DNA of 64,000 nucleotides from Limnoperna fortunei (taxonomy: Eukaryota; Mollusca; Bivalvia; Mytilida; Modiolidae), in assembly GCA_944474755.1 (NCBI GenBank), contig OX104117.1, forward strand, positions 57,172,964 through 57,236,963, given 5' to 3'. The position numbers and the translations under genes are program-made. The notes under the pieces are model-generated. The model did not search any database, was not told the origin of the DNA, and saw nothing but the letters and a program-made list of their open reading frames with translations. This document shows positions 1-12,089 of the stretch, one piece after another (position 1 is the stretch's first letter; each line of letters begins with the position of its first letter).

Positions 1-247
1 AATTGCCAGCAATTACTTAGTATTGAAACAAAATTTTCTTTTCATTTTCCTGACAATTATGACAGTAGATACAGTTCACATATCTATCAATAATAGGTTA
101 CCCATCTTTGGGGTCATGTGATCCTAAATGAAAGGGACATATCTGACACGATAAAAATCTGATGCTTCTACACATATTCAAAATTTATAATTTGCAATTT
201 GTGTGCTCAAACAAAATTTTTAATGACACCTTAAACATTTAATTTAC

Positions 248-415
248 CAATATTGCAGTTATTCACTGAGGTGGAGTTCTCATAGGATGTGGTCTTGTTG
301 ACAGGACATTCTGTACAGTTTATGCTGTTACCCACAACATCTTTATAGTAACCAAGTTTACATCCATTACATTCATTGCTGGTATGATTAAACTGGAAAC
401 CTTTCCCACAAATAG
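248..415 (-). CDS. Cys-rich module exon 13, last in window
   Basis: A 168-bp exon with acceptor CATTCCAG and donor GTAAATT, phase 1-1. Six cysteines: ICGKGF, ECNGCKLGYYKD, NCTEC, NC. It has four sequons (NHT, NCT, NKT, NST), the most of any module here. The donor keeps the gene open, so the transcript continues to lower coordinates outside the window; no stop codon or polyadenylation signal of the gene was found. Confidence 0.85.
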
Positions 416-898
416 CTGGAATGAAGTTATATTATGTTATTATTATAAAAATATTCCAAGCAAAGATATAAAAAAACAGTGCAAATATAACTTTAATTAG
501 TCAATAAATAAATTTGATTGCATACTTCATTTGTCATTTGTGCCTGATCGGTATTATCACAACATCTGTTTGATACAGTGTGTCATTGATATGCGCTAAC
601 AAAGATAAAATAAAGCTTATCTTTTTAATATTTGATTTTATTATTTTAGTTTATGTTCAAAGAAGCAATAATTTCACAGTAGTCAATCCTACAAAATTTG
701 ACAAATCAAAATGACGGTATAGTATGCACATTTACCCATCATAACAATTAATCCTACCAAATATTAAAGCAATCTATCAAGCTGTTTCAGAGGAGTTTTG
801 TCCACAAAAGTGTAATGGACGGATTAACAGACCCAGAACATTACTAGGTCCCTTCGTCGTGTTGTGGTTTAAATACCACAACAAACTAAATAACTTAC

Positions 899-1057
899 GA
901 TAACAGTCCTTTGGATCCTTTTTGCCAGATCCATCAGTTGTATAACCGGTCATACACTGCATGCATGCATCTTTTCCACTCTCAGGCTGATATGACCCAA
1001 CAGCACAATCAACACATATATTACCAGATGATCTGTACTGTCCTGGATCACAATATA
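899..1057 (-). CDS. Cys-rich module exon 12 (ephrin-receptor-like)
   Basis: A 159-bp exon with acceptor CTTTGTAG and donor GTAAGTTA, phase 1-1. Six cysteines: YCDPGQYR, ICVDCAVGSYQ, ACMQC, DC. The central CxxCAVGSYQPESG is close to the family consensus. No N-glycosylation sequon is seen. Downstream intron 416-898 separates it from module 13. Confidence 0.86.
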
Positions 1058-2683
1058 CTACAAAGGATAGTAATTATATAAGTTTGGATCAAAATAACAT
1101 TTTAATGATTCAATGCTTCTTATCATCTATTATCGTCAAATTCTTTCATACCTTGAATGACAATCATAAATAGAGATCCCTTAAATTAGCAGTATAATAA
1201 AGCCTGTTATAATAAATATGTTATTGATTTTCAGGACCATTGTTTGTGGTCCAGTACTTGAGCTTGAAAATGCAACACTTGTCAGCAGGTCCTGCAAATC
1301 GGAAGTAGCTGTATGCTTTCTAACAAACAGTCTTCACAAAAGTTGTAAGTGACGTACCTGACATTTAGCCAGGCTACACAGATTCACCTGCCTCACGCAA
1401 CACTATTGTGCCAGACCAAAATTTTCAATAAAGCAATACAATATGTATGCAAAATTCAATTATCATGTCTTTGAGTTTCAGATCATAGATTTTTAAAAAT
1501 TACTGCATGATTTCAATAATCAGATATAGATTTATGAAGATAAATTATATAGATGCATAAAGATTTTAATCAGAATCTCAATATATAAATAACATTTTTT
1601 ATGGCTAGTATATTATAAGAAAGTTTATGTTTCAATAATTACTTTTTGATAAAATCCATTCTACTAATTGTCACTTAAAACTTTTAACATGAAAACACTT
1701 AAAAACTGATTAAAATGTAAGCAAGTATTATATTAAAAAAATTTATTCTTGCACACGAAATCCATAGAATCGCATCTCTTTAGTATGTTAGTATTTTTCT
1801 TGTTTTATTATTCTATTTGTAATGATATTATTATCTTTTCAAAATTTACGTCTTCATATACAAAATATATATTGTTGTAATTCTATAATGTATGATGTCA
1901 ATCATTGTGTGTATATATGTATGTTTCTGGAAAAGACAGTACTAAGTTGTGAAACTTGTGTCTGATCCAATTGTTTTCAACAATAAAATATGTTTAAATT
2001 AGAAAAAATTATTAACTAATGTAATACATTTAGAGATTCTGAGTAGGATAAGAAATCTTTAATCTTTTTTCAAAATTCAAGCCTGTAACGCTAATTTATA
2101 TAGAAGCCATTTGAGAAATTTTCCTATTGGTTTCTATGTTAAACTAGATAACAATGAAATGGTATCCATAAATATTCCTGACAAGTTATGTTTCCATTGT
2201 TTAGCTGGTTCAGAGAAGCCTTTTAAAATTGTTCCCTTAGGGTACTGCGTAACTAAGCCCTACAGTGGCTGCCATTTTGAATTTCAGATTTGCCAAAAAA
2301 AAAAACAAACTTTATACAGTCTTCGATTTAAACCAGTAGTCTGATGCCTGCGGCGTGAAAAACTAAGTTTCGGCCTCTAAAGCTCTGAACTATGGATGCA
2401 CAGCTATAATGTACCATGAAATAAGCTGTTAATTCATTTTGATAATAAAAAACCACCAGAGATGCGTAAAATTTATTTATTTACACTTGCCATATCGTAA
2501 TTTCTTGCAAAGACAAAACCATTATAGAAACGTTAAATGAAACTGGTCCAGTTAGTTCAATAAATTTTGTAACTTGTCTTAGTAAAGCTGGTTCCCGAAT
2601 GACTTGTACCATTAACATAAAGGGTTGCGGGAAAATAACTTTTTATTGAGAACCTAATCCTTCATTTGGACTATCATACATAC
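1058..2683 (-). other. Intron, modules 11-12, no feature seen
   Basis: AT-rich intron. A 77-codon plus-strand open frame at 2111-2344 contains the GTTCCCTTAGGGTACTGCGT and GGCTGCCATTTTGAATTTC motifs of the hairpin-ended family core, so I read it as a decayed fragment of that repeat. Nothing else is recognised. Confidence 0.5.
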
Positions 2684-2848
2684 CAATAGAGCAATCTGAA
2701 GCTTTGTCTGATCCTGTTCCTAATGTTGTTTTGTTTGATTGACAGTCTAAGCAAGCCTGGTTACCTGCCTCTGCCTTAAATGTCTTCACTGGACAAGGCT
2801 GACATACATTTATTGTGGAATTTTTAAACTTCCCAGGTATGCAATACA
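2684..2848 (-). CDS. Cys-rich module exon 11 (ephrin-receptor-like)
   Basis: A 165-bp exon with acceptor TATTAACAG and donor GTATGTAT, phase 1-1. Six cysteines: YCIPGKF, VCQPCPVKTFK, ACLDC, DC. Sequons NST and NKT are visible, and the second half has the usual TTLGTGS run before the last cysteine. The intron on its 5' side (2849-5847) contains a Mutator-like fold-back element and the hairpin-ended repeat at 3645-5693. Confidence 0.86.
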
Positions 2849-2933
2849 CTGTTAATAAAAAGTTATATATATAAAAAAAATTATTCTGCAATCAAAAGTA
2901 TCTATCCAACAAAACTATAATGTGACCTACCTC

Positions 2934-3580
2934 TAGCTACAATAATGTAGCTCCTTTTTTTTTTTTTTTTTTTTTTGATGGACGGAGCTACAAAGAGGTC
3001 CCATTACTCGTAATGGAGCAGCCCGGGAGTGATTCACTCCCTGGGGTTTTATGCATATTATAAGCAATTACACTGTTTCCCTGGTTTGCTACATACTTTT
3101 TTTTATGTATTTGCAGTTTTACTGATATTTCCACAACACAGAATTCGTTAGTTTTATCACTTTATTCGTAATCATGGCATTGTTTGACAAAATATGAATT
3201 CCGGAAGTGCATAATTTCGATAATATCAGAATCGATTTGGTAAAAAATGTAATTCCGGATGATTTCAGCTGTATTCATTTGCATTATGATTATGTCCCCT
3301 TGTTACAAATTTTACCGATACGATTCCGAAATTCTACACTCCACAATTTTAATTATGTCAACAATGCCACGATTACGAAAAAGTGTTAAAATTATTTAAT
3401 TAGACATTGTAGACATATCAGATGAACGGCGGAGGAAAGAAAACATATTTATTTAATAAAGACAAAGGTTAAATAGCGGAAAATATGTGTAAATCCCAAA
3501 AGTGTTTTGCTCCATTACGAGTAATGGGACCTCTTTGTAGCTCTGTCCATCAAAAAAAAGGAGCTACATTATTGTAGCTA
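2934..3580. mobile_element. Mutator-like fold-back element with 9-bp TSD
   Basis: The 9-bp target duplication ACCTACCTC is at 2925-2933 and 3581-3589. The terminal repeats begin TAGCTACAATAATGTAGCTC and run about 85 bp. They include a T run of 22 on the left against 8 A on the right, and AGCTACAAAGAGGTCCCATT. Inner sequences are also inverted relative to each other (ATTCGTAATCATGGCATTGT against its counterpart), so most of the 647 bp folds back on itself. A 9-bp duplication points to the MuDR group. No protein is encoded. Confidence 0.78.
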
Positions 3581-3644
3581 ACCTACCTCCTGTTTAAACT
3601 TTTACATGTTTAAATACTTTACTCTATTGATATCACCATATAAA

Positions 3645-5693
3645 CTAGAGGCTCCCAGGAGCCTGTAATCGCTGACCTGGAATCCAAATGACTTAAACTA
3701 TATTTAAATTTTTGAAATTAACAGTTTCAGTCTAGTTGTTATAGCTTTTAAGTTACTGTGCAAAAACTATACATTTCTTCAAAAAATTTGTTAAATACAA
3801 TAACTCCTATAAGGTGCCATCCACAATTTCTGAAAATTAAATGGTTTTTAGGCATTGTCCTTTAGGGTACTTTAGAAATTTACAGTTTTACTCTACTAAT
3901 AGGTGTGTTATAGACTAATTTATAATTAAAAAACTGTTCATATGTCCAAATTCATAATGAAAGGGCAATAACTCCTATAAAGAGTCATCTTGCAATTTTT
4001 GGACTAAGCAATCATTTGTAGGGCTTCTATTGCTGATCATTTGTGCAATTTCCAGTTTTAATCTAGCTACTATAGTTTTCAAGTTACAGGACAAAAATGG
4101 AAAATTTCATAAAATTGTCATTTAAGGGCAATAACCCCTATAAGGAGTCATCTGACAATTTCAGACCAATTAAATGAATTGTAGGGCTTTTTTTAATGAT
4201 CATTTTTGCAATTTATTATTTCACTCTAGCTGTTATGGTTTTTAAGTTACAGCACAAAAACGGAAAATTTCATAAAAAATTGCAATTTAAGGGCAATAAC
4301 TCCTATAAGGAGTCATCTGACAATTTCAGACCAATCAAGTGAATTGTAGGGTCTTTATTGCTGATCATTTGTGCAATTTACAGTTTCAATCTAGCTGCTA
4401 TAGTTTTCAAGTTACAGGACAAAAATGGAAAATTTCATAAAAAATTGCAATTTAAGGGCAATAACTCCTATAAGGAGTCATCTGACAATTTCAGACTAAT
4501 ACAGTGAATTGTAGGGCTTGTATTGTTGATCATTTTTGCTATTTACAGTTTTACTCTAGCTGTTATAGTTTTAAAGTTACAGGACAAAAACGGACAATTT
4601 CATAAAAAATTACCATTTAAGGGCAATAACTCATGTAAGGAGTCATCTGACAATTTCAGACCAATCAAGTGAATTGTAGGGTCTTTATTGCTGATCATTT
4701 GTGCAATTTACAGTTTCAATCTAGCTGCTATAGTTTTCAAGTTACAGGACAAAAACGGAAAATTTCATAAAAAATTGCCATTTAAGGGCAATAACTCCTA
4801 TAAGGAGTCATCTGACAATTTCAGACTAATACAGTGAATTGTAGGGCTTGTATTGTTGATCTTTTTTGCTCATTACAGTTTTACTCTAGCTGTTATAGTT
4901 TTAAAGTTACAGGACAAAAACGGACAATTTCATAAAAAATTACCATTTAAGGGCAATAACTCATATAAGGAATCATTTGACAATTTTAGACCAATCAAGT
5001 GAATTGTAGGGTCTTTATTGCTGATCATTTGTGCAATTTACAGTTTCAATCTAGCTGCTATAGTTTTCAAGTTACAGGACAAAAACGGAAAATTTCATAA
5101 AAAATTACCATTTAAGGGCAATAACTCATATAAGGAGTCATCTGACAATTTCAGACCAATCAAGTGAATTGTAGGGCTTTCATTGCTGATCATTTTTGCC
5201 ATTTACAGTTTCACTCTACCTCGTATATTTTTCAGGTTATATTGTAAATACCAAAAATTTTGTCAAAAATCTTCAAAAAAGGGCAATAACTCCTACAAGA
5301 AGCCAATACACAACTTCGCACTAATAGCAACTATTGTAGACCTTAATGTGCTGATCAATTTGAAGTAACGGTTTTCTCTATAGCTATTATAGTTTTTTAG
5401 ATAATGATCAAAAACCTGTGTTGACCCCCATGTTCTATTTTTAGTAACAGCGGCCATATTTGTCTGTTGATCAACAACCTGGATACAAACTTGAAACTAG
5501 GAACCCTAAGGATGATTGTGGCCAAGTTTGAAAAAAATTGGCCAAGTGGTTTCAGAGGAGAAGATTTTTGAAAAAGTTTACGACGGACGACAGACGACGG
5601 ACGACGGACGACAGACGACGGACGACGGACGACAGACGACGGACGCCAAGTGATAGCAATAGCTCACATGGACCTTCGGTCCAGGTGAGCTAA
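3645..5693 (+). repeat. Hairpin-ended repeat, copy A (with ~166-bp tandem core)
   Basis: The 5' end carries the hairpin GGCTCCCAGGAGCC (3650-3663). The 3' end has a GACGACGGACGACA tract (5580-5645), then AGCTCACATGGACC, the loop TTCG, GGTCCAGGTGAGCT (5661-5691), and stops at CTAA. The core is about ten tandem units of roughly 166 bp, each with GGGCAATAACTCCTATAAG. Units alternate in two types between 4290 and 5115. No protein is encoded. It lies antisense to the host gene. Confidence 0.8.
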
Positions 5694-5847
5694 ATATAGT
5701 GTGATCTTGACATTTCCTGTGTTAAAGCAAAAGCAAAATGACACTACACTAAATGTACATGCAACATGTAGCAGACAAAAACAACATGATAACAACAAAT
5801 ATGATACAGAAATACATTTCTCCATGTCTTCATTATCATATACTTAC

Positions 5848-6009
5848 ATACATTACAGTCAGTTTTGGAAGTTGAGGCAACATTTTGTGTTGTCATTCCA
5901 GGATCACATTTAGTACATGATGCAGCATTTCCACGAACATCTTTAAACTCTCCCACTGGACATGCTGTGCAATTGTTTCCATTATTGTAAAATCCAACAT
6001 CACAGTACA
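5848..6009 (-). CDS. Cys-rich module exon 10 (ephrin-receptor-like)
   Basis: A 162-bp exon with acceptor ATTTTAAG and donor GTAAGTAT, phase 1-1. An overlapping GT four bases earlier (GTATGT) would end the exon in the wrong phase, so I chose the later donor, which restores phase 1. Six cysteines: YCDVGFY, NCTACPVGEFKD, SCTKCDPGMTT, DC. This is a clear match to the module consensus (CxxCPxGxF, then CxxCxPGxTT). One NCT sequon. Confidence 0.87.
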
Positions 6010-8147
6010 CTTAAAATAAGAATACTATCCAGTAAACACTTCATTAAAACTGCTACAGTATATGAGGTTAACTTAATTATTTACATAAGTGGACATTATT
6101 ACATTTCCTGAATATTTATGTAGTGTTTGATGGTAGTAATTTAATGACATAATCAGCAATTTTTCAACTTAATCATGGGTCCAGTTTTCCATGAAGAATA
6201 AAGGTAGCTAAAAATGCCAGAAATGTAACAGATTCAAATATCCAATTATGTATGTAGTAATCCAAGGTAGGTAGTGACAATATCAAAACAAGACAATAAC
6301 TTCTGAATTCATGTACGTATAGAATAATAAAATTTGTACACATTATCATATAATTTATAGTTAAAACACACTTGCGCTGAAAAAAGTTGGGCCCCTAACT
6401 ATATTGTTGGGCCCCTTGATTTTTTTAGGCTCAAGGGGCACAGCTGGCTACTGCAGGAAACAAGTTAAGCTCTATCCCTGCACCAGGTACCTATTTACCA
6501 AATTCAAAGTTAATCTGTCACGGAGTTTAAAGTAATTTCCTTGTATAAACTAATAAATGAGAGAGATAACTCAAAAACTGATATAGGTAGCTGCGATTTT
6601 GTCTAACATCCTTGTTGATCAAACAGTTTTAGAGATACGACCAAATTTACTATTATGGACAGAATGATGTAAGGAATTGTAGATAAAAGGACAGAGTAAG
6701 AATGACACATCTAAAACTTAGTTTGGTAATACTAATGGATGTTCTATGAAAACACTCTTGAAACTAGAGCAGAGTAAAGAAGTCACATGTTACTTTGTTT
6801 TGTCCCAATATTATCAATATGTATCCAATTTTTAAGTTTTGAAGTCAAAATGTTGAACTTCAAAAATAAAACAGAACAAAGGGCAGTAACTTTGCTTTTA
6901 AAGGTAGAGTTTCAGACCTAGCATTTTGCACTCCTACTCAATATCTATCCAATCTAAATGAGTTCAAGAGGAGATAGAGTTATGGATTATGCACTGTGCA
7001 TGTCTTCACACTGAAATCTATTCAACCTCCAAAGTCATTATGTCCTATGGTTTTGAGAATAAAATCTGGACAACACTATGACAGACAGAATGATGGACCA
7101 AAGCATCCACTTTTCGTTGCCTTTTGTTGAGCAAAGACAAAACTGATAAAGTTTTAAAAGGTTTACTGAGGATGGAAACTAAATGCCTGCAAAAGCCAGC
7201 CAGGTGGGCTTAAAAAAATATGATTACGTTTTGAGAAGCTTCTGTTTACATTTAAGATGATTATATCCTCATTAGTGTGAAAAAACACTTGAAAAGCATT
7301 GCAATTTGTTTACAAGATGGTACCAATTGCAACACTTCATGGTTTCCTCATGGGTGAAAATTGTTATTGTATTATTGGCTTCTCCCCGCCGCGTGTCCCA
7401 TTTACCCGCCACAATCGTCGTTTTTTATCATACAAAAAAAAAAAAAAATTAAAAATCGGCAGTTGTGCGTCCTACCCAAAAAATTTTCACGTCTGTTTCT
7501 CTTACCGATAGAATTTATGATTTTAATAATCATCGAAACGTTTTCTTTAACAGGCTTTATCATATGGTGTGGCGATTTAAATAAATGTCGTTTGTTTAAC
7601 TTCCGTCAGCATGGCATTGTCTTTAGTGTCATGCCAAGTCCTCTCGGGAGGAAAAATGAAAATACCGTGGACAATTCATTGCGATTATATGACAGTGTCC
7701 GCTTGGGGACTTGTTAGAATCAATTTAAGCCAACGTTGTTATTTTTGTCGCATTTCTCATCTTAACTTACATTTAACTTTTATATAATTAAATCAATATA
7801 ATTTACTTTTGAGTAGAATTATTTCAATTTACTAGAAAAAATTTATAATGTTATGTGGATAAATATTATAAACAGGACTATCATATTTTAATATTTTAAT
7901 GGCAGTATAAAACATAAATGTGGTCTGAGTTGTCCTATTTTCTGCGGGCCGAGCTGTCCTTACTACGGTCCGAGTTGTCTGCGTTCCAAGTTTGTTGTTG
8001 TTACGAATTGCAGTACATATATCACAAAAAAGACAACTCACATGTATACAAAAAGTTGATTTTAATTTCCCATTAAAACAGAATTCTTCAATTTCTTGTT
8101 TTATATACCAGTATATCAGAACAGATGCTATATTTTAATAATTCAGA
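6010..8147 (-). other. Intron, modules 9-10, mostly featureless
   Basis: Contains a decayed SINE-tail-like stretch near 6140-6200 (CAGCAATTTTTCAACTTAAT) and a CGGTCCGAGTTGTC motif near 7965 that recurs inverted near 11945. Open frames at 7299-7717 and 7832-8041 have no motif and biased composition. I see no gene. Confidence 0.45.
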
Positions 8148-8340
8148 CATGATGAAAGTTTCCACAATTACATGCCAGAAAAAAAAAGAGCTGCCCTGCC
8201 TCATTAAAAAATTTGAAAAATGGCCTGAGAAGAAACAATTTTTTTAAAGAAAAAACAAAGAAAAAAAAGACTCCTCCCTGCCTCAACAAAAAATTTGAAA
8301 AGTGGCCTGAGAAGCTAATGATTTTTTTACATGGCCTAAA
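8148..8340 (+). repeat. Dispersed repeat, pair with 19219
   Basis: About 190 bp shared with 19219-19418: ATGATGAAAGTTTCCACAAT, GACTCCTCCCTGCCTCA and TTTTTTTACATGGCCTAA. Within each copy a unit CTGCCTCAnnAAAAAATTTG is present twice. Confidence 0.65.
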
Positions 8341-8605
8341 GCTTGCATTTTTTCACATAAATTTAAGTGTAAACTATTTACAACACCACTGTAAAACTAC
8401 TCTAGTACTACAAGAATCAAAGGAATGATTAAGGAAAGGAGTCTGTATAATAACCATTTCATGGGGATGAAAAAAGGCACAGTAATCCAAGTCAGTTATA
8501 CAATGATATACTCTACATCAAAATATTATCTGATATGTTAGTTAATATTTATCCCAACACTGACTGATCACAATGTTCTTACAAAGTTCCAACATATCTA
8601 CTTAC

Positions 8606-8749
8606 ATACAGAACAACTTGTCCTATTTATATTTGATGTGAAATTTCCTGTACACTGCTCACAAGCAAATAAACCATCTTTTGTCTTAAAATAGTCAGCT
8701 TTACAAGGTGCACAAGTTATGTTGCCTTCTTTACCTGCAGGGCAGTAAA
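8606..8749 (-). CDS. Cys-rich module exon 9 (ephrin-receptor-like), shortest
   Basis: At 144 bp this is the shortest module exon. Acceptor TGTTGCAG, donor GTAAGTAG, phase 1-1. All six cysteines are kept (YCPAGKE, TCAPCKADYF, ACEQC, SC). The usual PxG after the first CxxC is replaced by KAD, and the loop after the second CxxC is shortened. Three sequons (NIT, NFT, NRT) are packed into 47 residues, so this module may be heavily glycosylated (inference). Confidence 0.84.
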
Positions 8750-8942
8750 CTGCAACAGAAACATGTAACAAAATATATTTTAAGGTACTCTGACTTGTCC
8801 TGTGTTCAATTATATATATTGTATACTTATAATAATCATTGTCTCTGATTTTTTGCCTCTTGAGGGCCCTTGATTGGAAATAAAGCCATTCTATTCTATT
8901 CTATACACCATAAAACAATACTACGCAAAAAGTATGTATTAA

Positions 8943-9171
8943 ATGGTCACAGAGTAGTTCTCGCCGGCGTAATTCTTGCCACCCATTCTTTTGACAGTTT
9001 TTGTGAATAAATGGCATTTAAATGTGATAAACATAGTTTGTTTTGAATGGAAGATAGTGAAATCTATTAAATGAAGCCTTTGCCATAGATTTAAATGGCA
9101 AAATAATGGCACAGTCACCAAAATGGTGGGAATTGCTTCTGTCATTTTAATGGTCAGAACTACTCTCTGAC
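8943..9171. mobile_element. Small inverted-repeat element
   Basis: TGGTCACAGAGTAGTTCT at 8943 is inverted at 9154-9171 (complement TGGTCAGAGAGTAGTTCT). ATTTAAATGGCA-type sequences are also present in both arms. No clear target duplication. It lies between modules 8 and 9. Confidence 0.45.
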
Positions 9172-9803
9172 CAGTAGATGTCTAATTGCATAGAAAATAC
9201 AGATAACAAGAACATGCATCTCTGTGACACTGATGTGATTATTTACTTTTTAAAAATATACATTTTCTTCATTTATTATTAAAACAAATTGTGAAAGTCA
9301 GAAATGGGCAATACAGATGAAGGAGACACATGCAATAATCCTAATGTAAAAAGTCGATAAAGGTTGACAAGGTTACCTATCTAACTCCTTTACTCCAAAT
9401 TGCATTGTGACTCTTATATATCAGAGTAAAATGTCCACCCATATCAATGTCAGACATTGGCACTCTTTCAATAATTAAAGATAATGAAATTGATTTCAGT
9501 GTATTTGATGTGCATAGTTCAAAGCTCCAATTTAATAAGATTTCAAATCCACAAGTAAGCATGCCTTCTGTTATATCAATTATTTATGCATTGGTTATAC
9601 ATCAGGTATAAAAATATTTTATACATATCAACTCCAATTAAAAAAAAAATTTCCCACACTGAAGTTTCATTTCTTTTTATTCCCAATGCCGTCAATGAAA
9701 TTGCCCATGAAAAAATAAAGGAAATAAGCCACAACCAAATATTTACATGTACAAAATTAAAAAATATCTATTAAAAAAAATTCCATGAAAGAAGAATCTT
9801 TAC

Positions 9804-9959
9804 CTTGACAAGCAGATTGTGAAGTAGATGCCAAAGAACTGGTATTCTGCTCAGTTGAACAAAGCAAACATTTATCTTGTTGTCTTTTTGGTTGATACTG
9901 TCCATAACCACAAGGGAGACAATCTGATCCATTGATATAATATCCTGGGTTGCAGTCTC
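9804..9959 (-). CDS. Cys-rich module exon 8 (ephrin-receptor-like)
   Basis: A 156-bp exon with acceptor GTTATTAG and donor GTAAAGAT, phase 1-1. Six cysteines: DCNPGYY, DCLPCGYGQYQ, KCLLC, AC. Sequons NGS and NTS are present. It sits about 10 kb from module 7; that intron holds the TTGGGCCAA repeat, the LINE-bearing TIR element, two hairpin-ended repeats and a MULE fragment. No frame lesion is seen. Confidence 0.85.
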
Positions 9960-10139
9960 CTAATAACAGAGAAGAAAAAGTGTGGAAAAACTTTATGACT
10001 TAAGAATAATGTTCATTGGTTTGCAGGTAAGACAGAATTTTGTGTGCAGTTCAAAACAGCAACTGATAAAAAAGAAATGGGTTTTATTGATATATAACTA
10101 TAAATTTAAATCATAAATATCCAAAAATGCAAAAATTTG

Positions 10140-10375
10140 ATTGATTGATTGTTTGTTTGTTGTTTAATGTCCAGCAAGCAATATTTCAGCTTAATTCAAG
10201 ACGCGAGACAAAGTCATTGGAAATTGTCAGAATCAATTGAAGCCAACGCTGCAGCAGCCTTTGTCAAATTTGAAGGCTACAGAGCCGATGCCTTCATTGG
10301 GAGGTCCGTTATGCCGGTCATACTAAATGCAGAGAAGTGCAGAGAAATGCAGAGAAGTATGAGAGAAACATAAAT
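10140..10375 (+). repeat. Dispersed repeat with GATTGATTG / GTCCAGC head
   Basis: Shares GATTGATTG, GTCCAGC(A/G)AGCA(A/G)TATTTCAGCT and ATTCA(A/G)GACG with 34905-35290. A 74-codon open frame here is within the repeat and has no recognisable motif. The right part has AATGCAGAGAAGTGCAGAGA short tandem units. Confidence 0.5.
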
Positions 10376-10908
10376 AATGGTTTATTTATCTTTAATAAAT
10401 GTATCCAAAAAGTTAATTCATAAACAATTTAATAAGTTAAATAAGCTTTAACATGTTTAACGAACTTAGATTTATAATAACCGACTTTATTTCACCCAAA
10501 TTTGTTTGATATTAATTCAATATGGCGATTGACGAAGCTGAACAGTAAATTCCGGGTGGTTTCGGGAGTGGATCTGTGTAATGTACGGCATGACACAGTT
10601 TATGATATATTATGTTATATTATTTTATATTGCATAAAATGTTTTAAAAATTGAATCAAACATACTTTTATATTATAAAAAAGCAAAATTAAGATTACGT
10701 TTGCTGAGTATTCGTATTTCCACTTCTTTTTAACTGCAGTACATTTCTTCTCATAGTCAGTAAAGAAATAAATATAAAAGAAAAAAATTTTAAATTGACT
10801 AATGAAGAAATTTGAGCTTTTGAACGGTAGTCTAAACAATATGCGGAAAATTTCTTTAATCTTGTCATTTATTAAACTAACAATTTTTGTTGACTGAGAA
10901 AATCCCAC

Positions 10909-11150
10909 GCAAACTTGTTGGTAAGATGTTGGCAAACTGCCTACATAGCAGGCTAAATCAAGTTGGGCCAATGTTGGCCCAACCTAAAATCACACACAAA
11001 CATGTTGGCAAGATGTTGGCAGTGTGTAGTCTAAGTTGGCTATGTGTCATGGGGCCAACGTTGGCCCAACCAGTTGGCCCAACGTAGGGCCGATGAGCAA
11101 AATTACATTGGGCCAATGTAGTCTGACAACGTTGGCCCAACGTGTGATTG
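10909..11150. repeat. TTGGGCCAA palindromic repeat cluster
   Basis: Two diverged units of about 95-120 bp with ATGTTGGCAAGATGTTGGCA and GTTGGGCCAATGTTGGCCCA-type palindromes. GTTGGCCCAAC or its complement occurs at least five times between 10962 and 11145. Short open frames on both strands here are artefacts of the repeat. Confidence 0.7.
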
Positions 11151-12089
11151 CTATCTGGGATATAATGATAAAAATTTAGGGTACTGTGTGACTTGACGTA
11201 CATTGAATTGTGTTTCGCCTGCAAGGCTGGAGAATCACAGACAATACTGACGGTTTAACTACTTTAACTTAATACTCATATATCAGTCAGAAATTTTAGG
11301 GGTCACTTAGAAATATATATAATAAATTTCGAAAACACAAAAATTTTCAAATAAAATGGGGGATCACAATAATTTAGTTTAAAAATTAATGGGCCCACCT
11401 CCAGACAGTTCATAGCCTTGACGTGGCCTGGGGGCTCTTCCATTATAAATTTTTTTCATTGTATATAATGGTTTTCCAATATGGTATACGGTAATCATGG
11501 TGTAATTATACGCACATTTGTTTACACAATGTATGAGAATGTACACCTGGTTTACTTTCTATGAAATCACTCTTTTTTATGGTCTTAATAACAATTTTTT
11601 CACAGAAAAGTGTTCTTTGTGATGAAATTGTTCTGAATCATACTTATTACATAATAAACATCATGTGTGATACATTATACAGTTACTTCTCTCTACTGTC
11701 AACCATTACAACCTATGTAAACATCATTGAAGTGCTCGAAATCGTCCATTCACAGACGAATTATATAGAAATAAGGTCGCATTTTGATTTTGTCAATTTT
11801 GATAAATTTATACAAAATATATATAAAATAAAATAAAATAAATCTTTATTTAATCAAATAAATCAGTTTTTAATTACTTCCTTCACTTCTCTGCGTTTAG
11901 TAGGACCACGTTATACCATTGCAGGAATGAGACCGCGGACAACTCGGACCGTAATAGGACAAATCTGACCATGTTATTCATATACGGTCCGATTTTCCTT
12001 TAATTTATATTCCAAGAAATCTATATTGTCATGTAAAAATAAAGTTTTTGATTGTTAACTGACATTAATTTTATTAGGCCACATTTAAA

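Noticed and set aside
2111..2344. 77-codon plus-strand frame
   Set aside because: Contains core motifs of the hairpin-ended repeat; not a gene.
3645..5693. Canonical Helitron
   Set aside because: 3' hairpin plus CTAA fits, but the 5' end is a hairpin beginning AGAGGCTC, not TC, and no A|T insertion site is clear. Left as an unclassified hairpin-ended repeat.
7299..7717. Overlapping 70- and 118-codon plus-strand frames
   Set aside because: Two frames open over the same DNA, lysine run from an A homopolymer, no motif.
11561..11836. 91-codon plus-strand frame with a signal-peptide-like start (MKSLFFMVLITIF)
   Set aside because: AT-rich composition, no cysteine pattern or motif, no splice context, and ends in an ATAAAATAAAATAAA run. 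Hydrophobicity is expected from base composition.
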